Assembly: GCA_963971285.1 (NCBI GenBank)
Contig: OZ020249.1
Span: forward strand, 4,464,001 to 4,528,000
Origin: Astropecten irregularis
Taxonomy: Eukaryota > Echinodermata > Asteroidea > Paxillosida > Astropectinidae
Direction of reading: 5' to 3'
DNA: 64,000 nt
The notes beneath the pieces were generated by a model. The model had not been told where the DNA came from and ran no database searches. It saw nothing but the letters and a program-made list of their open reading frames with translations. Positions 13,901 through 28,500 of the stretch are shown here, piece by piece. The position numbers were made by a program, and so were the translations under genes. Each line of letters starts with the position of its first letter. The stretch's first letter is position 1.

Positions 13901-16199
13901 GCTGTGGGGGACCACATGGATTTTTCTGAAATTTGACTGACTACCAAAATGGCCTCAAATTACACCAAAATCCTTCCATGACAAGATGATTGGCATTTTT
14001 CTTGCTGGGAATGGTTCCTGGTAGTCATAGCTAGCTATGAGGAAGGTAGCGCGCATTTCTGAAAAAAGTCGGTTTGGGGCCAAAATTGAAAAAAGCTGCT
14101 GTGGGGGACCACATGGATTTTTCTGAAATTTGACTGACTACCAAAATGGCCTCAAATTACACCAAAATCCTTCCATGACAAGATGATTGGCATTTTTCTT
14201 GCTGGGAATGGTTCCTGGTAGTCAAAGCTAGCTATGAGGAAGGTAGCGCGCATTTCTGAAAAAAGTCGGTTTTGGGCCAAAATTGAAAAAAGCTGCTGTG
14301 GGGGACCACATGGATTTTTCTGAAATTTGACTGACTACCAAAATGGCCTCAAATTACACCAAAATCCTTCCATGACAAGTTGATTGGCATTTTTCTTGCT
14401 GGGAATGGTTCCCGGTAGTCATAGCTAGCTATGAGGAAGGAAGCGCGCATTTCTGAAAAAAGTCGGTTTGGGGCCAAAATTGAAAAAACGTTCTGTGGGG
14501 GACCACATGGATTTTTCTGAAATTTTACTGACTACCAAAATGGCCTCAAATTACACCAAAATCCTTCCATGACAAGTTGATAGGCATTTTTCTTGCTAGG
14601 AATGGTTCCTGGTAGTCATAGCTAGCTATGAGGAAGGTAGAGCGCATTTCTGAAAAAAGTCGGATTGGGGCCAAAATTGAAAAAAGCTGCTGTGGGGGAC
14701 CACATGGATTTTTCTGAAATTTGACTGACTACCAAAATGGCCTCAAATTACACCAAAATCCTTCCATGACAAGTTGATTGGCATTTTTCTTGCTGGGAAT
14801 GGTTCCCGGTAGTCATAGCTAGCTATGAGGAAGGAAGCGCGCATTTCTGAAAAAAGTCGGTTTGGGGCCAAAATTGAAAAAACGTTCTGTGGGGGACCAC
14901 ATGGATTTTTCTGAAATTTGACTGACTACCAAAATGGCCTCAAATTACACCAAAATCCTTCCATGACAAGATGATTGGCATTTTTCTTGCTGGGAATGGT
15001 TCCTGGTAGTCATAGCTAGCTATGAGGAAGGTAGCGCGCATTTCTGAAAAAAGTCGGTTTTGGGCCAAAATTGAAAAAAGCTGCTGTGGGGGACCACATG
15101 GATTTTTCTGAAATTTGACTGACTACCAAAATGGCCTCAAATTACACCAAAATCCTTCCATGACAAGATGATTGGCATTTTTCTTGCTGGGAATGGTTCC
15201 TGGTAGTCATAGCTAGCTATGAGGAAGGTAGCGCGCATTTCTGAAAAAAGTCGGTTTGGGGCCAAAATTGAAAAAAGCTGCTGTGGGGGACCACATGGAT
15301 TTTTCTGAAATTTCACTGACTACCAAAATGGCCTAAAGTTACACCAAAATCCTTCCATGACAAGCTGATTGGCATTTTACTTGCTGGGAATGGTTCCTGG
15401 TAGTCATAGCTACCTATGAGGAAGATAGCACGCATTTCTGAAAAAAGTTACTTTTGGGCAAAAATTGAAAAAAGCTGCTGTGGGGGACCACATGGATTTT
15501 TCTGAAATTTGACTGACTACCAAAATGGCCTCAAATTACACCAAAATCCTTCCATGACAAGATGATTGGCATTTTTCTTGCTGGGAATGGTTCCTGGTAG
15601 TCATAGCTAGCTATGAGGAAGGTAGCGCGCATTTCTGAAAAAAGTCGGTTTGGGGCCAAAATTGAAAAAAGCTGCTGTGGGGGACCACATGGATTTTTCT
15701 GAAATTTGACTGACTTCCAAAATGGCCTCAAATTACACCAAAATCCTTCCATGACAAGTTGATTGGCATTTTTCTTGCTGGGAATGGTTCCCGGTAGTCA
15801 TAGCTAGCTATGAGGAAGGAAGCGCGCATTTCTGAAAAAAGTCGGTTTGGGGCCAAAATTGAAAAAACGTTCTGTGGGGGACCACATGGATTTTTCTGAA
15901 ATTTGACTGACTACCAAAATGGCCTCAAATTACACCAAAATCCTTCCATGACAAGATGATTGGCATTTTTCTTGCTGGGAATGGTTCCTGGTAGTCATAG
16001 CTAGCTATGAGGAAGGTAGCGCGCATTTCTGAAAAAAGTCGGTTTTGGGCCAAAATTGAAAAAAGCTGCTGTGGGGGACCACATGGATTTTTCTGAAATT
16101 TGACTGACTACCAAAATGGCCTAAAATTACACCAAAATCCTTCCATGACAAGTTGATTGGCATTTTTCTTGCTGGGAATGGTTCCTGGTAGTCATAGCT

Positions 16200-19100
16200 A
16201 CCTATGAGGAAGATAGCACGCATTTCTGAAAAAAGTTACTTTTGGGCAAAAATTGAAAAAAGCTGCTGTGGGGGACCACATGGATTTTTCTGAAATTTGA
16301 CTGACTACCAAAATGGCCTCAAATTACACCAAAATCCTTCCATGACAAGATGATTGGCATTTTTCTTGCTGGGAATGGTTCCTGGTAGTCATAGCTAGCT
16401 ATGAGGAAGGTAGCGCGCATTTCTGAAAAAAGTCGGTTTGGGGCCAAAATTGAAAAAAGCTGCTGTGGGGGACCACATGGATTTTTCTGAAATTTGACTG
16501 ACTTCCAAAATGGCCTCAAATTACACCAAAATCCTTCCATGACAAGTTGATTGGCATTTTTCTTGCTGGGAATGGTTCCTGGTAGTCATAGCTAGCTATG
16601 AGGAAGGAAGCGCGCATTTCTGAAAAAAGTCGGTTTGGGGCCAAAATTGAAAAAACGTTCTGTGGGGGACCACATGGATTTTTCTGAAATTTGACTGACT
16701 ATCAAAATGGCCTCAAATTACACCAAAATCCTTCCATGACAAGATGATTGGCATTTTTCTTGCTGGGAATGGTTCCTGGTAGTCATAGCTAGCTATGAGG
16801 AAGGTAGCGCGCATTTCTGAAAAAAGTCGGTTTTGGGCCAAAATTGAAAAAAGCTGCTGTGGGGGACCACATGGATTTTTCTGAAATTTGACTGACTACC
16901 AAAATGGCCTCAAATTACACCAAAATCCTTCCATGACAAGTTGATAGGCATTTTTCTTGCTAGGAATGGTTCCTGGTAGTCATAGCTAGCTATGAGGAAG
17001 GTAGAGCGCATTTCTGAAAAAAGTCGGATTGGGGCCAAAATTGAAAAAAGCTGCTGTGGGGGACCACATGGATTTTTCTGAAATTTGACTGACTACCAAA
17101 ATGGCCTCAAATTACACCAAAATCTTTCAATGACAAGTTGATTGGCATTTTTCTTGCTGGGAATGGTTCCTGGTAGTCATAGCTATCTATGAGGAAGGTA
17201 GCACGCATTTCTGAAAAAAGTCGGTTTGGGGCCAAAATTGAAAAAAGCTGCTGTGGGGGACCACATGGATTTTTCTGAAATTTGTCTGACTACCAAAATG
17301 GCCTCAAATTACACCAAAATCCTTCAATGACAAGTTGATTGGCATTTTTCTTGCTGGGAATGGTTCCTGGTAGTCATAGCTACCTATGAGGAAGATAGCA
17401 CGCATTTCTGAAAAAAGTTACTTTTGGGCAAAAATTGAAAAAAAGCTGCTGTGGGGGACCACATGGATTTTTCTGAAATTTGACTGACTACCAAAATGGC
17501 CTCAAATTACACCAAAATCCTTCCATGACAAGTTGATTGGCATTTTTCTTGCTGGGAATGGTTCCTGGTAGTCATAGCTAGCTATGAGGAAGGTAGCGCG
17601 CATTTCTGAAAAAAGTCGGTTTGGGGCCAAAATTGAAAAAAGCTGCTGTGGGGGACCACATGGATTTTTCTGAAATTTGACTGACTACCAAAATGGCCTC
17701 AAATTACACCAAAATCCTTCTATGACAAGTTGATAGGCATTTTTCTTGCTGGGAATGGTTCCTGGTAGTCATAGCTAGCTATGAGGAAGGTAGCGCGCAT
17801 TTCTGAAAAAAGTCGGTTTGGGGCCAAAACTGAAAAAAGCTGCTGTGGGGGACCACATGGATTTTTCTGAAATTTCACTGACTACCAAAATGGCCTAAAG
17901 TTACACCAAAATCCTTCCATGACAAGCTGATTGGCATTTTTCTTGCTGGGAATGGTTCCTGGTAGTCATAGCTACCTATGAGGAAGATAGCACGCATTTC
18001 TGAAAAAAGTTACTTTTGGGCAAAAATTGAAAAAAGCTGCTGTGGGGGACCACATGGATTTTTCTGAAATTTGACTGACTACCAAAATGGCCTCAAATTA
18101 CACCAAAATCCTTCTATGACAAGTTGATAGGCATTTTTCTTGCTGGGAATGGTTCCTGGTAGTCATAGCTAGCTATGAGGAAGGTAGCGCGCATTTCTGA
18201 AAAAAGTCGGTTTGGGGCCAAAATTGAAAAAAGCTGCTGTGGGGGACCACATGGATTTTTCTGAAATTTCACTGACTACCAAAATGGCCTAAAGTTACAC
18301 CAAAATCCTTCCATGACAAGCTGATTGGCATTTTTCTTGCTGGGAATGGTTCCTGGTAGTCATAGCTACCTATGAGGAAGATAGCACGCATTTCTGAAAA
18401 AAGTTAAATTTGGGCAAAAATTGAAAAAAGCTGCTGTGGGGGACCACATGGATTTTTCTGAAATTTGACTGACTACCAAAATGGCCTCAAATTACACCAA
18501 AATCCTTCCATGACAAGTTGATTGGCATTTTTCTTGCTGGGAATGGTTCCCGGTAGTCATAGCTAGCTATGAGGAAGGAAGCGCGCATTTCTGAAAAAAG
18601 TCGGTTTGGGGCCAAAATTGAAAAAACGTTCTGTGGGGGACCACATGGATTTTTCTGAAATTTGACTGACTACCAAAATGGCCTCAAATTACACCAAAAT
18701 CCTTCCATGACAAGATGATTGGCATTTTTCTTGCTGGGAATGGTTCCTGGTAGTCATAGCTAGCTATGAGGAACGTAGCACGCATTTCTGAAAAAAGTTA
18801 CTTTTGGGCCAAAATTGAAAAAAGCTGCTGTGGGGGACCACATGGATTTTTCTGAAATTTGACTGACTACCAAAATGGCCTAAAATTACACCAAAATCCT
18901 TCCATGACAAGATGATTGGCATTTTTCTTGCTGGGAATGGTTCCTGGTAGTCATAGCTAGCTATGAGGAAGGTAGCGCGCATTTCTGAAAAAAGTTACTT
19001 TTGGGCAAAAATTGAAAAAAGCTGCTGTGGGGGACCACATGGATTTTTCTGAAATTTGACTGACTACCAAAATGGCCTCAAATTACACCAAAATCCTTCC

Positions 19101-21745
19101 ATGACAAGTTTATTGGCATTTTTCTTGCTGGGAATGGTTCCCGGTAGTCATAGCTAGCTATGAGGAAGGAAGCGCGCATTTCTGAAAAAAGTCGGTTTGG
19201 GGCCAAAATTGAAAAAACGTTCTGTGGGGGACCACATGGATTTTTCTGAAATTTGACTGACTACCAAAATGGCCTCAAATTACACCAAAATCCTTCCATG
19301 ACAAGTTGATTGGCATTTTTCTTGCTGGGAATGGTTCCTGGTAGTCATAGCTACCTATGAGGAAGATAGCACGCATTTCTGAAAAAAGTTACTTTTGGGC
19401 AAAAATTGAAAAAAGCTGCTGTGGGGGACCACATGGATTTTTCTGAAATTTGACTGACTACCAAAATGGCCTCAAATTACACCAAAATCCTTCCATGACA
19501 AGTTGATTGGCATTTTTCTTGCTGGGAATGGTTCCTGGTAGTCATAGCTACCTATGAGGAAGATAGCACGCATTTCTGAAAAAAGTTACTTTTGGGCAAA
19601 AATTGAAAAAAGCTGCTGTGGGGGACCACATGGATTTTTCTGAAATTTGACTGACTACCAAAATGGCCTCAAATTACACCAAAATCCTTCCATGACAAGA
19701 TGATTGGCATTTTTCTTGCTGGGAATGGTTCCTGGTAGTCATAGCTAGCTATGAGGAAGGTAGCGCGCATTTCTGAAAAAAGTCGGTTTGGGGCCAAAAT
19801 TGAAAAAAGCTGCTGTGGGGGACCACATGGATTTTTCTGAAATTTGACTGACTTCCAAAATGGCCTCAAATTACACCAAAATCCTTCCATGACAAGTTGA
19901 TTGGCATTTTTCTTGCTGGGAATGGTTCCCGGTAGTCATAGCTAGCTATGAGGAAGGAAGCGCGCATTTCTGAAAAAAGTCGGTTTGGGGCCAAAATTGA
20001 AAAAACGTTCTGTGGGGGACCACATGGATTTTTCTGAAATTTGACTGACTATCAAAATGGCCTCAAATTACACCAAAATCCTTCCATGACAAGATGATTG
20101 GCATTTTTCTTGCTGGGAATGGTTCCTGGTAGTCATAGCTAGCTATGAGGAAGGTAGCGCGCATTTCTGAAAAAAGTCGGTTTTGGGCCAAAATTGAAAA
20201 AAGCTGCTGTGGGGGACCACATGGATTTTTCTGAAATTTGACTGACTACCAAAATGGCCTCAAATTACACCAAAATCCTTCCATGACAAGTTGATAGGCA
20301 TTTTTCTTGCTAGGAATGGTTCCTGGTAGTCATAGCTAGCTATGAGGAAGGTAGAGCGCATTTCTGAAAAAAGTCGGATTGGGGCCAAAATTGAAAAAAG
20401 CTGCTGTGGGGGACCACATGGATTTTTCTGAAATTTGACTGACTACCAAAATGGCCTCAAATTACACCAAAATCTTTCAATGACAAGTTGATTGGCATTT
20501 TTCTTGCTGGGAATGGTTCCTGGTAGTCATAGCTATCTATGAGGAAGGTAGCACGCATTTCTGAAAAAAGTCGGTTTGGGGCCAAAATTGAAAAAAGCTG
20601 CTGTGGGGGACCACATGGATTTTTCTGAAATTTGTCTGACTACCAAAATGGCCTCAAATTACACCAAAATCCTTCAATGACAAGTTGATTGGCATTTTTC
20701 TTGCTGGGAATGGTTCCTGGTAGTCATAGCTACCTATGAGGAAGATAGCACGCATTTCTGAAAAAAGTTACTTTTGGGCAAAAATTGAAAAAAAGCTGCT
20801 GTGGGGGACCACATGGATTTTTCTGAAATTTGACTGACTACCAAAATGGCCTCAAATTACACCAAAATCCTTCCATGACAAGTTGATTGGCATTTTTCTT
20901 GCTGGGAATGGTTCCTGGTAGTCATAGCTAGCTATGAGGAAGGTAGCGCGCATTTCTGAAAAAAGTCGGTTTGGGGCCAAAATTGAAAAAAGCTGCTGTG
21001 GGGGACCACATGGATTTTTCTGAAATTTGACTGACTACCAAAATGGCCTCAAATTACACCAAAATCCTTCTATGACAAGTTGATAGGCATTTTTCTTGCT
21101 GGGAATGGTTCCTGGTAGTCATAGCTAGCTATGAGGAAGGTAGCGCGCATTTCTGAAAAAAGTCGGTTTGGGGCCAAAACTGAAAAAAGCTGCTGTGGGG
21201 GACCACATGGATTTTTCTGAAATTTCACTGACTACCAAAATGGCCTAAAGTTACACCAAAATCCTTCCATGACAAGCTGATTGGCATTTTTCTTGCTGGG
21301 AATGGTTCCTGGTAGTCATAGCTACCTATGAGGAAGATAGCACGCATTTCTGAAAAAAGTTACTTTTGGGCAAAAATTGAAAAAAGCTGCTGTGGGGGAC
21401 CACATGGATTTTTCTGAAATTTGACTGACTACCAAAATGGCCTCAAATTACACCAAAATCCTTCTATGACAAGTTGATAGGCATTTTTCTTGCTGGGAAT
21501 GGTTCCTGGTAGTCATAGCTAGCTATGAGGAAGGTAGCGCGCATTTCTGAAAAAAGTCGGTTTGGGGCCAAAATTGAAAAAAGCTGCTGTGGGGGACCAC
21601 ATGGATTTTTCTGAAATTTCACTGACTACCAAAATGGCCTAAAGTTACACCAAAATCCTTCCATGACAAGCTGATTGGCATTTTTCTTGCTGGGAATGGT
21701 TCCTGGTAGTCATAGCTACCTATGAGGAAGATAGCACGCATTTCT
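16200..21745 (+). repeat. 17-monomer duplication inside a mosaic segment
   Basis: Bases of about 16.2-18.39 kb match about 19.55-21.74 kb with an offset of 3350 bp (17 monomers plus one base). Shared private variants are TTGCTAGGAATGG, GTCGGATTGGGG, AAATCTTTCAATGAC, GCTATCTATGAG, TTTGTCTGAC and a B monomer with one extra A. The intervening 18.4-19.5 kb instead matches 12.5-13.6 kb, offset 5911 bp, through the variant GAGGAACGTAGCACGC at 12858 and 18769. The segment is therefore a mosaic of two source blocks. Confidence 0.85.
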
Positions 21746-24700
21746 GAAAAAAGTTACTTTTGGGCAAAAATTTAAAAAAGCTGCTGTGGGGGACCACATG
21801 GATTTTTCTGAAATTTGACTGACTACCAAAATGGCCTCAAATTACATAAAAATCCTTCCATGACAAGTTGATTGGCATTTTTCTTGCTGGGAATGGTTCC
21901 TGGTAGTCATAGCTACCTATGAGGAAGATAGCACGCATTTCTGAAAAAAGTTACTTTTGGGCAAAAATTGAAAAAAGCTGCTGTGGGGGACCACATGGAT
22001 TTTTCTGAAATTTGACTGACTACCAAAATGGCCTCAAATTACACCAAAATCCTTCCATGACAAGTTGATTGGCATTTTTCTTGCTGGGAATGGTTCCCGG
22101 TAGTCATAGCTAGCTATGAGGAAGGAAGCGCGCATTTCTGAAAAAAGTCGGTTTGGGGCCAAAATTGAAAAAACGTTCTGTGGGGGACCACATGGATTTT
22201 TCTGAAATTTGACTGACTACCAAAATGGCCTCAAATTACACCAAAATCCTTCCATGACAAGTTGATTGGCATTTTTCTTGCTGGGAATGGTTCCTGGTAG
22301 TCATAGCTACCTATGAGGAAGATAGCACGCATTTCTGAAAAAAGTTACTTTTGGGCAAAAATTGAAAAAAACTGCTGTGGGGGACCACATGGATTTTTCT
22401 GAAATTTGACTGACTACCAAAATGGCCTCAAATTACACCAAAATCCTTCCATGACAAGTTGATTGGCATTTTTCTTGCTGGGAATGGTTCCCGGTAGTCA
22501 TAGCTAGCTATGAGGAAGGAAGCGCGCATTTCTGAAAAAAGTTGGTTTGGGGCCAAAATTGAAAAAACGTTCTGTGGGGGACCACATGGATTTTTCTGAA
22601 ATTTGACTGACTACCAAAATGGCCTCAAATTACACCAAAATCCTTCCATGACAAGTTGATTGGCATTTTTCTTGCTGGGAATGGTTCCTGGTAGTCATAG
22701 CTACCTATGAGGAAGATAGCACACATTTCTGAAAAAAGTTACTTTTGGGCAAAAATTGAAAAAAGCTGCTTTGGGGGACCACATGGATTTTTCTGAAATT
22801 TGACTGACTACCAAAATGGCCTCAAATTACACCAAAATCCTTCCATGACAAGTTGATTGGCATTTTTCTTGCTGGGAATGGTTCCTGGTAGTCATAGCTA
22901 CCTATGAGGAAGATAGCACGCATTTCTGAAAAAAGTTAAATTTGGGCAAAAATTGAAAAAAACTGCTGTGGGGGACCACATGGATTTTTCTGAAATTTCA
23001 CTGACTACCAAAATGGCCTAAAGTTACACCAAAATCCTTCCATGACAAGCTGATTGGCATTTTTCTTGCTGGGAATGGTTCCTGGTAGTCATAGCTACCT
23101 ATGAGGAAGATTGCACGCATTTCTGAAAAAAGTTACTTTTGGGCAAAAATTGAAAAAAGCTGCTGTGGGGGACCACATGGATTTTTCTGAAATTTCACTG
23201 ACTACCAAAATGGCCTAAAGTTACACCAAAATCCTTCCATGACAAGCTGATTGGCATTTTTCTTGCTGGGAATGGTTCCTGGTAGTCATAGCTACCTATG
23301 AGGAAGATAGCACGCATTTCTGAAAAAAGTTACTTTTGGGCAAAAATTTAAAAAAGCTGCTGTGGGGGACCACATGGATTTTTCTGAAATTTGACTGACT
23401 ACCAAAATGGCCTCAAATTACATAAAAATCCTTCCATGACAAGTTGATTGGCATTTTTCTTGCTGGGAATGGTTCCTGGTAGTCATAGCTACCTATGAGG
23501 AAGATAGCACGCATTTCTGAAAAAAGTTACTTTTGGGCAAAAATTGAAAAAAGCTGCTGTGGGGGACCACATGGATTTTTCTGAAATTTGACTGACTACC
23601 AAAATGGCCTCAAATTACACCAAAATCCTTCCATGACAAGTTGATTGGCATTTTTCTTGCTGGGAATGGTTCCCGGTAGTCATAGCTAGCTATGAGGAAG
23701 GAAGCGCGCATTTCTGAAAAAAGTCGGTTTGGGGCCAAAATTGAAAAAACGTTCTGTGGGGGACCACATGGATTTTTCTGAAATTTGACTGACTACCAAA
23801 ATGGCCTCAAATTACACCAAAATCCTTCCATGACAAGTTGATTGGCATTTTTCTTGCTGGGAATGGTTCCTGGTAGTCATAGCTACCTATGAGGAAGATA
23901 GCACGCATTTCTGAAAAAAGTTACTTTTGGGCAAAAATTGAAAAAAACTGCTGTGGGGGACCACATGGATTTTTCTGAAATTTGACTGACTACCAAAATG
24001 GCCTCAAATTACACCAAAATCCTTCCATGACAAGTTGATTGGCATTTTTCTTGCTGGGAATGGTTCCCGGTAGTCATAGCTAGCTATGAGGAAGGAAGCG
24101 CGCATTTCTGAAAAAAGTTGGTTTGGGGCCAAAATTGAAAAAACGTTCTGTGGGGGACCACATGGATTTTTCTGAAATTTGACTGACTACCAAAATGGCC
24201 TCAAATTACACCAAAATCCTTCCATGACAAGTTGATTGGCATTTTTCTTGCTGGGAATGGTTCCTGGTAGTCATAGCTACCTATGAGGAAGATAGCACAC
24301 ATTTCTGAAAAAAGTTACTTTTGGGCAAAAATTGAAAAAAGCTGCTTTGGGGGACCACATGGATTTTTCTGAAATTTGACTGACTACCAAAATGGCCTCA
24401 AATTACACCAAAATCCTTCCATGACAAGTTGATTGGCATTTTTCTTGCTGGGAATGGTTCCTGGTAGTCATAGCTACCTATGAGGAAGATAGCACGCATT
24501 TCTGAAAAAAGTTAAATTTGGGCAAAAATTGAAAAAAACTGCTGTGGGGGACCACATGGATTTTTCTGAAATTTCACTGACTACCAAAATGGCCTAAAGT
24601 TACACCAAAATCCTTCCATGACAAGCTGATTGGCATTTTTCTTGCTGGGAATGGTTCCTGGTAGTCATAGCTACCTATGAGGAAGATTGCACGCATTTCT

Positions 24701-24780
24701 GAAAAAAGTTACTTTTGGGCAAAAATTGAAAAAAGCTGCTGTGGGGGACCACATGGATTTTTCTGAAATTTGACTGACTA
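21720..24780 (+). repeat. Tandem eight-monomer repeat, 1576 bp
   Basis: Two adjacent copies share a run of rare variants exactly 1576 bp apart: GTTGGTTTGGGG (22541 and 24117), GCTGCTTTGGGGGACC (near 22766 and 24342), and GAAGATTGCACGC (23111 and 24687). The first difference after the block is near 24765, where one copy continues as class B and the other switches to a TTCTATGACAAG variant. Confidence 0.88.
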
Positions 24781-25539
24781 CCAAAATGGCCTCAAATTAC
24801 ACCAAAATCCTTCTATGACAAGTTGATAGGCATTTTTCTTGCTGGGAATGGTTCCTGGTAGTCATAGCTAGCTATGAGGAAGGTAGCGCGCATTTCTGAA
24901 AAAAGTCGGTTTGGGGCCAAAATTGAAAAAAGCTGCTGTGGGGGACCACATGGATTTTTCTGAAATTTCACTGACTACCAAAATGGCCTAAAGTTACACC
25001 AAAATCCTTCCATGACAAGCTGATTGGCATTTTTCTTGCTGGGAATGGTTCCTGGTAGTCATAGCTACCTATGAGGAAGATAGCACGCATTTCTGAAAAA
25101 AGTTACTTTTGGGCAAAAATTTAAAAAAGCTGCTGTGGGGGACCACATGGATTTTTCTGAAATTTGACTGACTACCAAAATGGCCTCAAATTACATAAAA
25201 ATCCTTCCATGACAAGTTGATTGGCATTTTTCTTGCTGGGAATGGTTCCTGGTAGTCATAGCTAGCTATGAGGAAGGTAGCGCGCATTTCTGAAAAAAGT
25301 CGGTTTGGGGCCAACATTGAAAAAAGCTGCTGTGGGGGACCACATGGATTTTTCTGAAATTTGACTGACTACCAAAATGGCCTCAAATTACACCAAAATC
25401 CTTCCATGACAAGTTGATTGGCATTTTTCTTGCTGGGAATGGTTCCCGGTAGTCATAGCTAGCTATGAGGAAGGAAGCGCGCATTTCTGAAAAAAGTCGG
25501 TTTGGGGCCAAAATTGAAAAAACGTTCTGTGGGGGACCA

Positions 25540-28500
25540 CATGGATTTTTCTGAAATTTGACTGACTACCAAAATGGCCTCAAATTACACCAAAATCCTT
25601 CCATGACAAGATGATTGGCATTTTTCTTGCTGGGAATGGTTCCTGGTAGTCATAGCTAGCTATGAGGAAGGTAGCCCGCATTTCTGAAAAAAGTCGGTTT
25701 TGGGCCAAAATTGAAAAAAGCTGCTGTGAGGGACCACATGGATTTTTCTGAAATTTGACTGACTACCAAAATGGCCTAAAATTGCACCAAAATCCTTCCA
25801 TGACAAGTTGATAGGCATTTTTCTTGCTAGGAATGGTTCCTGGTAGTCATAGCTAGCTATGAGGAAGGTAGAGCGCATTTCTGAAAAAAGTCGGATTGGG
25901 GCCAAAATTGAAAAAAGCTGCTGTGGGGGACCACATGGATTTTTCTGAAATTTGACTGACTACCAAAATGGCCTCAAATTACACCAAAATCTTTCAATGA
26001 CAAGTTGATTGGCATTTTTCTTGCTGGGAATGGTTCCTGGTAGTCATAGCTATCTATGAGGAAGGTAGCGCGCATTTCTGAAAAAAGTCGGTTTGGGGCC
26101 AAAATTGAAAAAAGCTGCTGTGGGGGACCACATGGATTTTTCTGAAATTTGTCTGACTACCAAAATGGCCTCAAATTACACCAAAATCCTTCAATGACAA
26201 GTTGATTGGCATTTTTCTTGCTGGGAATGGTTCCTGGTAGTCATAGCTACCTATGAGGAAGATAGCACGCATTTCTGAAAAAAGTTACTTTTGGGCAAAA
26301 ATTGAAAAAAGCTGCTGTGGGGGACCACATGGATTTTTCTGAAATTTGACTGACTACCAAAATGGCCTCAAATTACACCAAAATCCTTCCATGACAAGTT
26401 GATTGGCATTTTTCTTGCTGGGAATGGTTCCCGGTAGTCATAGCTAGCTATGAGGAAGGAAGCGCGCATTTCTGAAAAAAGTCGGTTTGGGGCCAAAATT
26501 GAAAAAACGTTCTGTGGGGGACCACATGGATTTTTCTGAAATTTGACTGACTACCAAAATGGCCTCAAATTACACCAAAATCCTTCCATGACAAGATGAT
26601 TGGCATTTTTCTTGCTGGGAATGGTTCCTGGTAGTCATAGCTAGCTATGAGGAAGGTAGCCCGCATTTCTGAAAAAAGTCGGTTTTGGGCCAAAATTGAA
26701 AAAAGCTGCTGTGGGGGACCACATGGATTTTTCTGAAATTTGACTGACTACCAAAATGGCCTAAAATTGCACCAAAATCCTTCCATGACAAGTTGATAGG
26801 CATTTTTCTTGCTAGGAATGGTTCCTGGTAGTCATAGCTAGCTATGAGGAAGGTAGAGCGCATTTCTGAAAAAAGTCAGATTGGGGCCAAAATTGAAAAA
26901 AGCTGCTGTGGGGGACCACATGGATTTTTCTGAAATTTGACTGACTACCAAAATGGCCTCAAATTACACCAAAATCTTTCAATGACAAGTTGATTGGCAT
27001 TTTTCTTGCTGGGAATGGTTCCTGGTAGTCATAGCTATCTATGAGGAAGGTAGCGCGCATTTCTGAAAAAAGTCGGTTTGGGGCCAAAATTGAAAAAAGC
27101 TGCTGTGGGGGACCACATGGATTTTTCTGAAATTTGTCTGACTACCAAAATGGCCTCAAATTACACCAAAATCCTTCAATGACAAGTTGATTGGCATTTT
27201 TCTTGCTGGGAATGGTTCCTGGTAGTCATAGCTACCTATGAGGAAGATAGCACGCATTTCTGAAAAAAGTTACTTTTGGGAAAAAATTGAAAAAAGCTGC
27301 TGTGGGGGACCACATGGATTTTTCTGAAATTTGACTGACTACCAAAATGGCCTCAAATTACACCAAAATCCTTCCATGACAAGTTGATTGGCATTTTTCT
27401 TGCTGGGAATGGTTCCCGGTAGTCATAGCTAGCTATGAGGAAGGAAGCGCGCATTTCTGAAAAAAGTCGGTTTGGGGACAAAATTGAAAAAACGTTCTGT
27501 GGGGGACCACATGGATTTTTCTGAAATTTGACTGACTACCAAAATGGCCTCAAATTACACCAAAATCCTTCCATGAAAAGTTGATTGGCATTTTTCTTGC
27601 TGGGAATGGTTCCTGGTAGTCATAGCTACCTATGAGGAAGATAGCACGCATTTCTGAAAAAAGTAAAATTTGGGCAAAAATTGAAAAAAACTGCTGTGGG
27701 GGACCACATGGATTTTTCTGAAATTTGACTGACTACCAAAATGGCCTCAAATTACACCCAAATCTTTCCATGACAAGTTGATTGGCATTTTTCTTGCTGG
27801 GAATGGTTCCTGGTAGTCATAGCTAGCTATGAGGAAGGTAGCGCGCATTTCTGAAAAAAGTCGGTTTGGGGCCAAAATTGAAAAAAGCTGCTGTGGGGGA
27901 CCACATGGATTTTTCTGAAATTTGACTGACTACCAAAATGGCCTCAAATTACACCAAAATCCTTCCATGACAAGTTGATTGGCATTTTTCTTGCTGGGAA
28001 TGGTTCCCGGTAGTCATAGCTAGCTATGAGGAAGGAAGCGCGCATTTCTGAAAAAAGTCGGTTTGGGGCCAAAATTGAAAAAACGTTCTGTGGGGGACCA
28101 CATGGATTTTTCTGAAATTTGACTGACTACCAAAATGGCCTCAAATTACACCAAAATCCTTCCATGACAAGATGATTGGCATTTTTCTTGCTGGGAATGG
28201 TTCCTGGTAGTCATAGCTAGCTATGAGGAAGGTAGCCCGCATTTCTGAAAAAAGTCGGTTTTGGGCCAAAATTGAAAAAAGCTGCTGTGGGGGACCACAT
28301 GGTTTTTTCTGAAATTTGACTGACTACCAAAATGGCCTAAAATTGCACCAAAATCCTTCCATGACAAGTTGATAGGCATTTTTCTTGCTAGGAATGGTTC
28401 CTGGTAGTCATAGCTAGCTATGAGGAAGGTAGAGCGCATTTCTGAAAAAAGTCGGATTGGGGCCAAAATTGAAAAAAGCTGCTGTGGGGGACCACATGGA

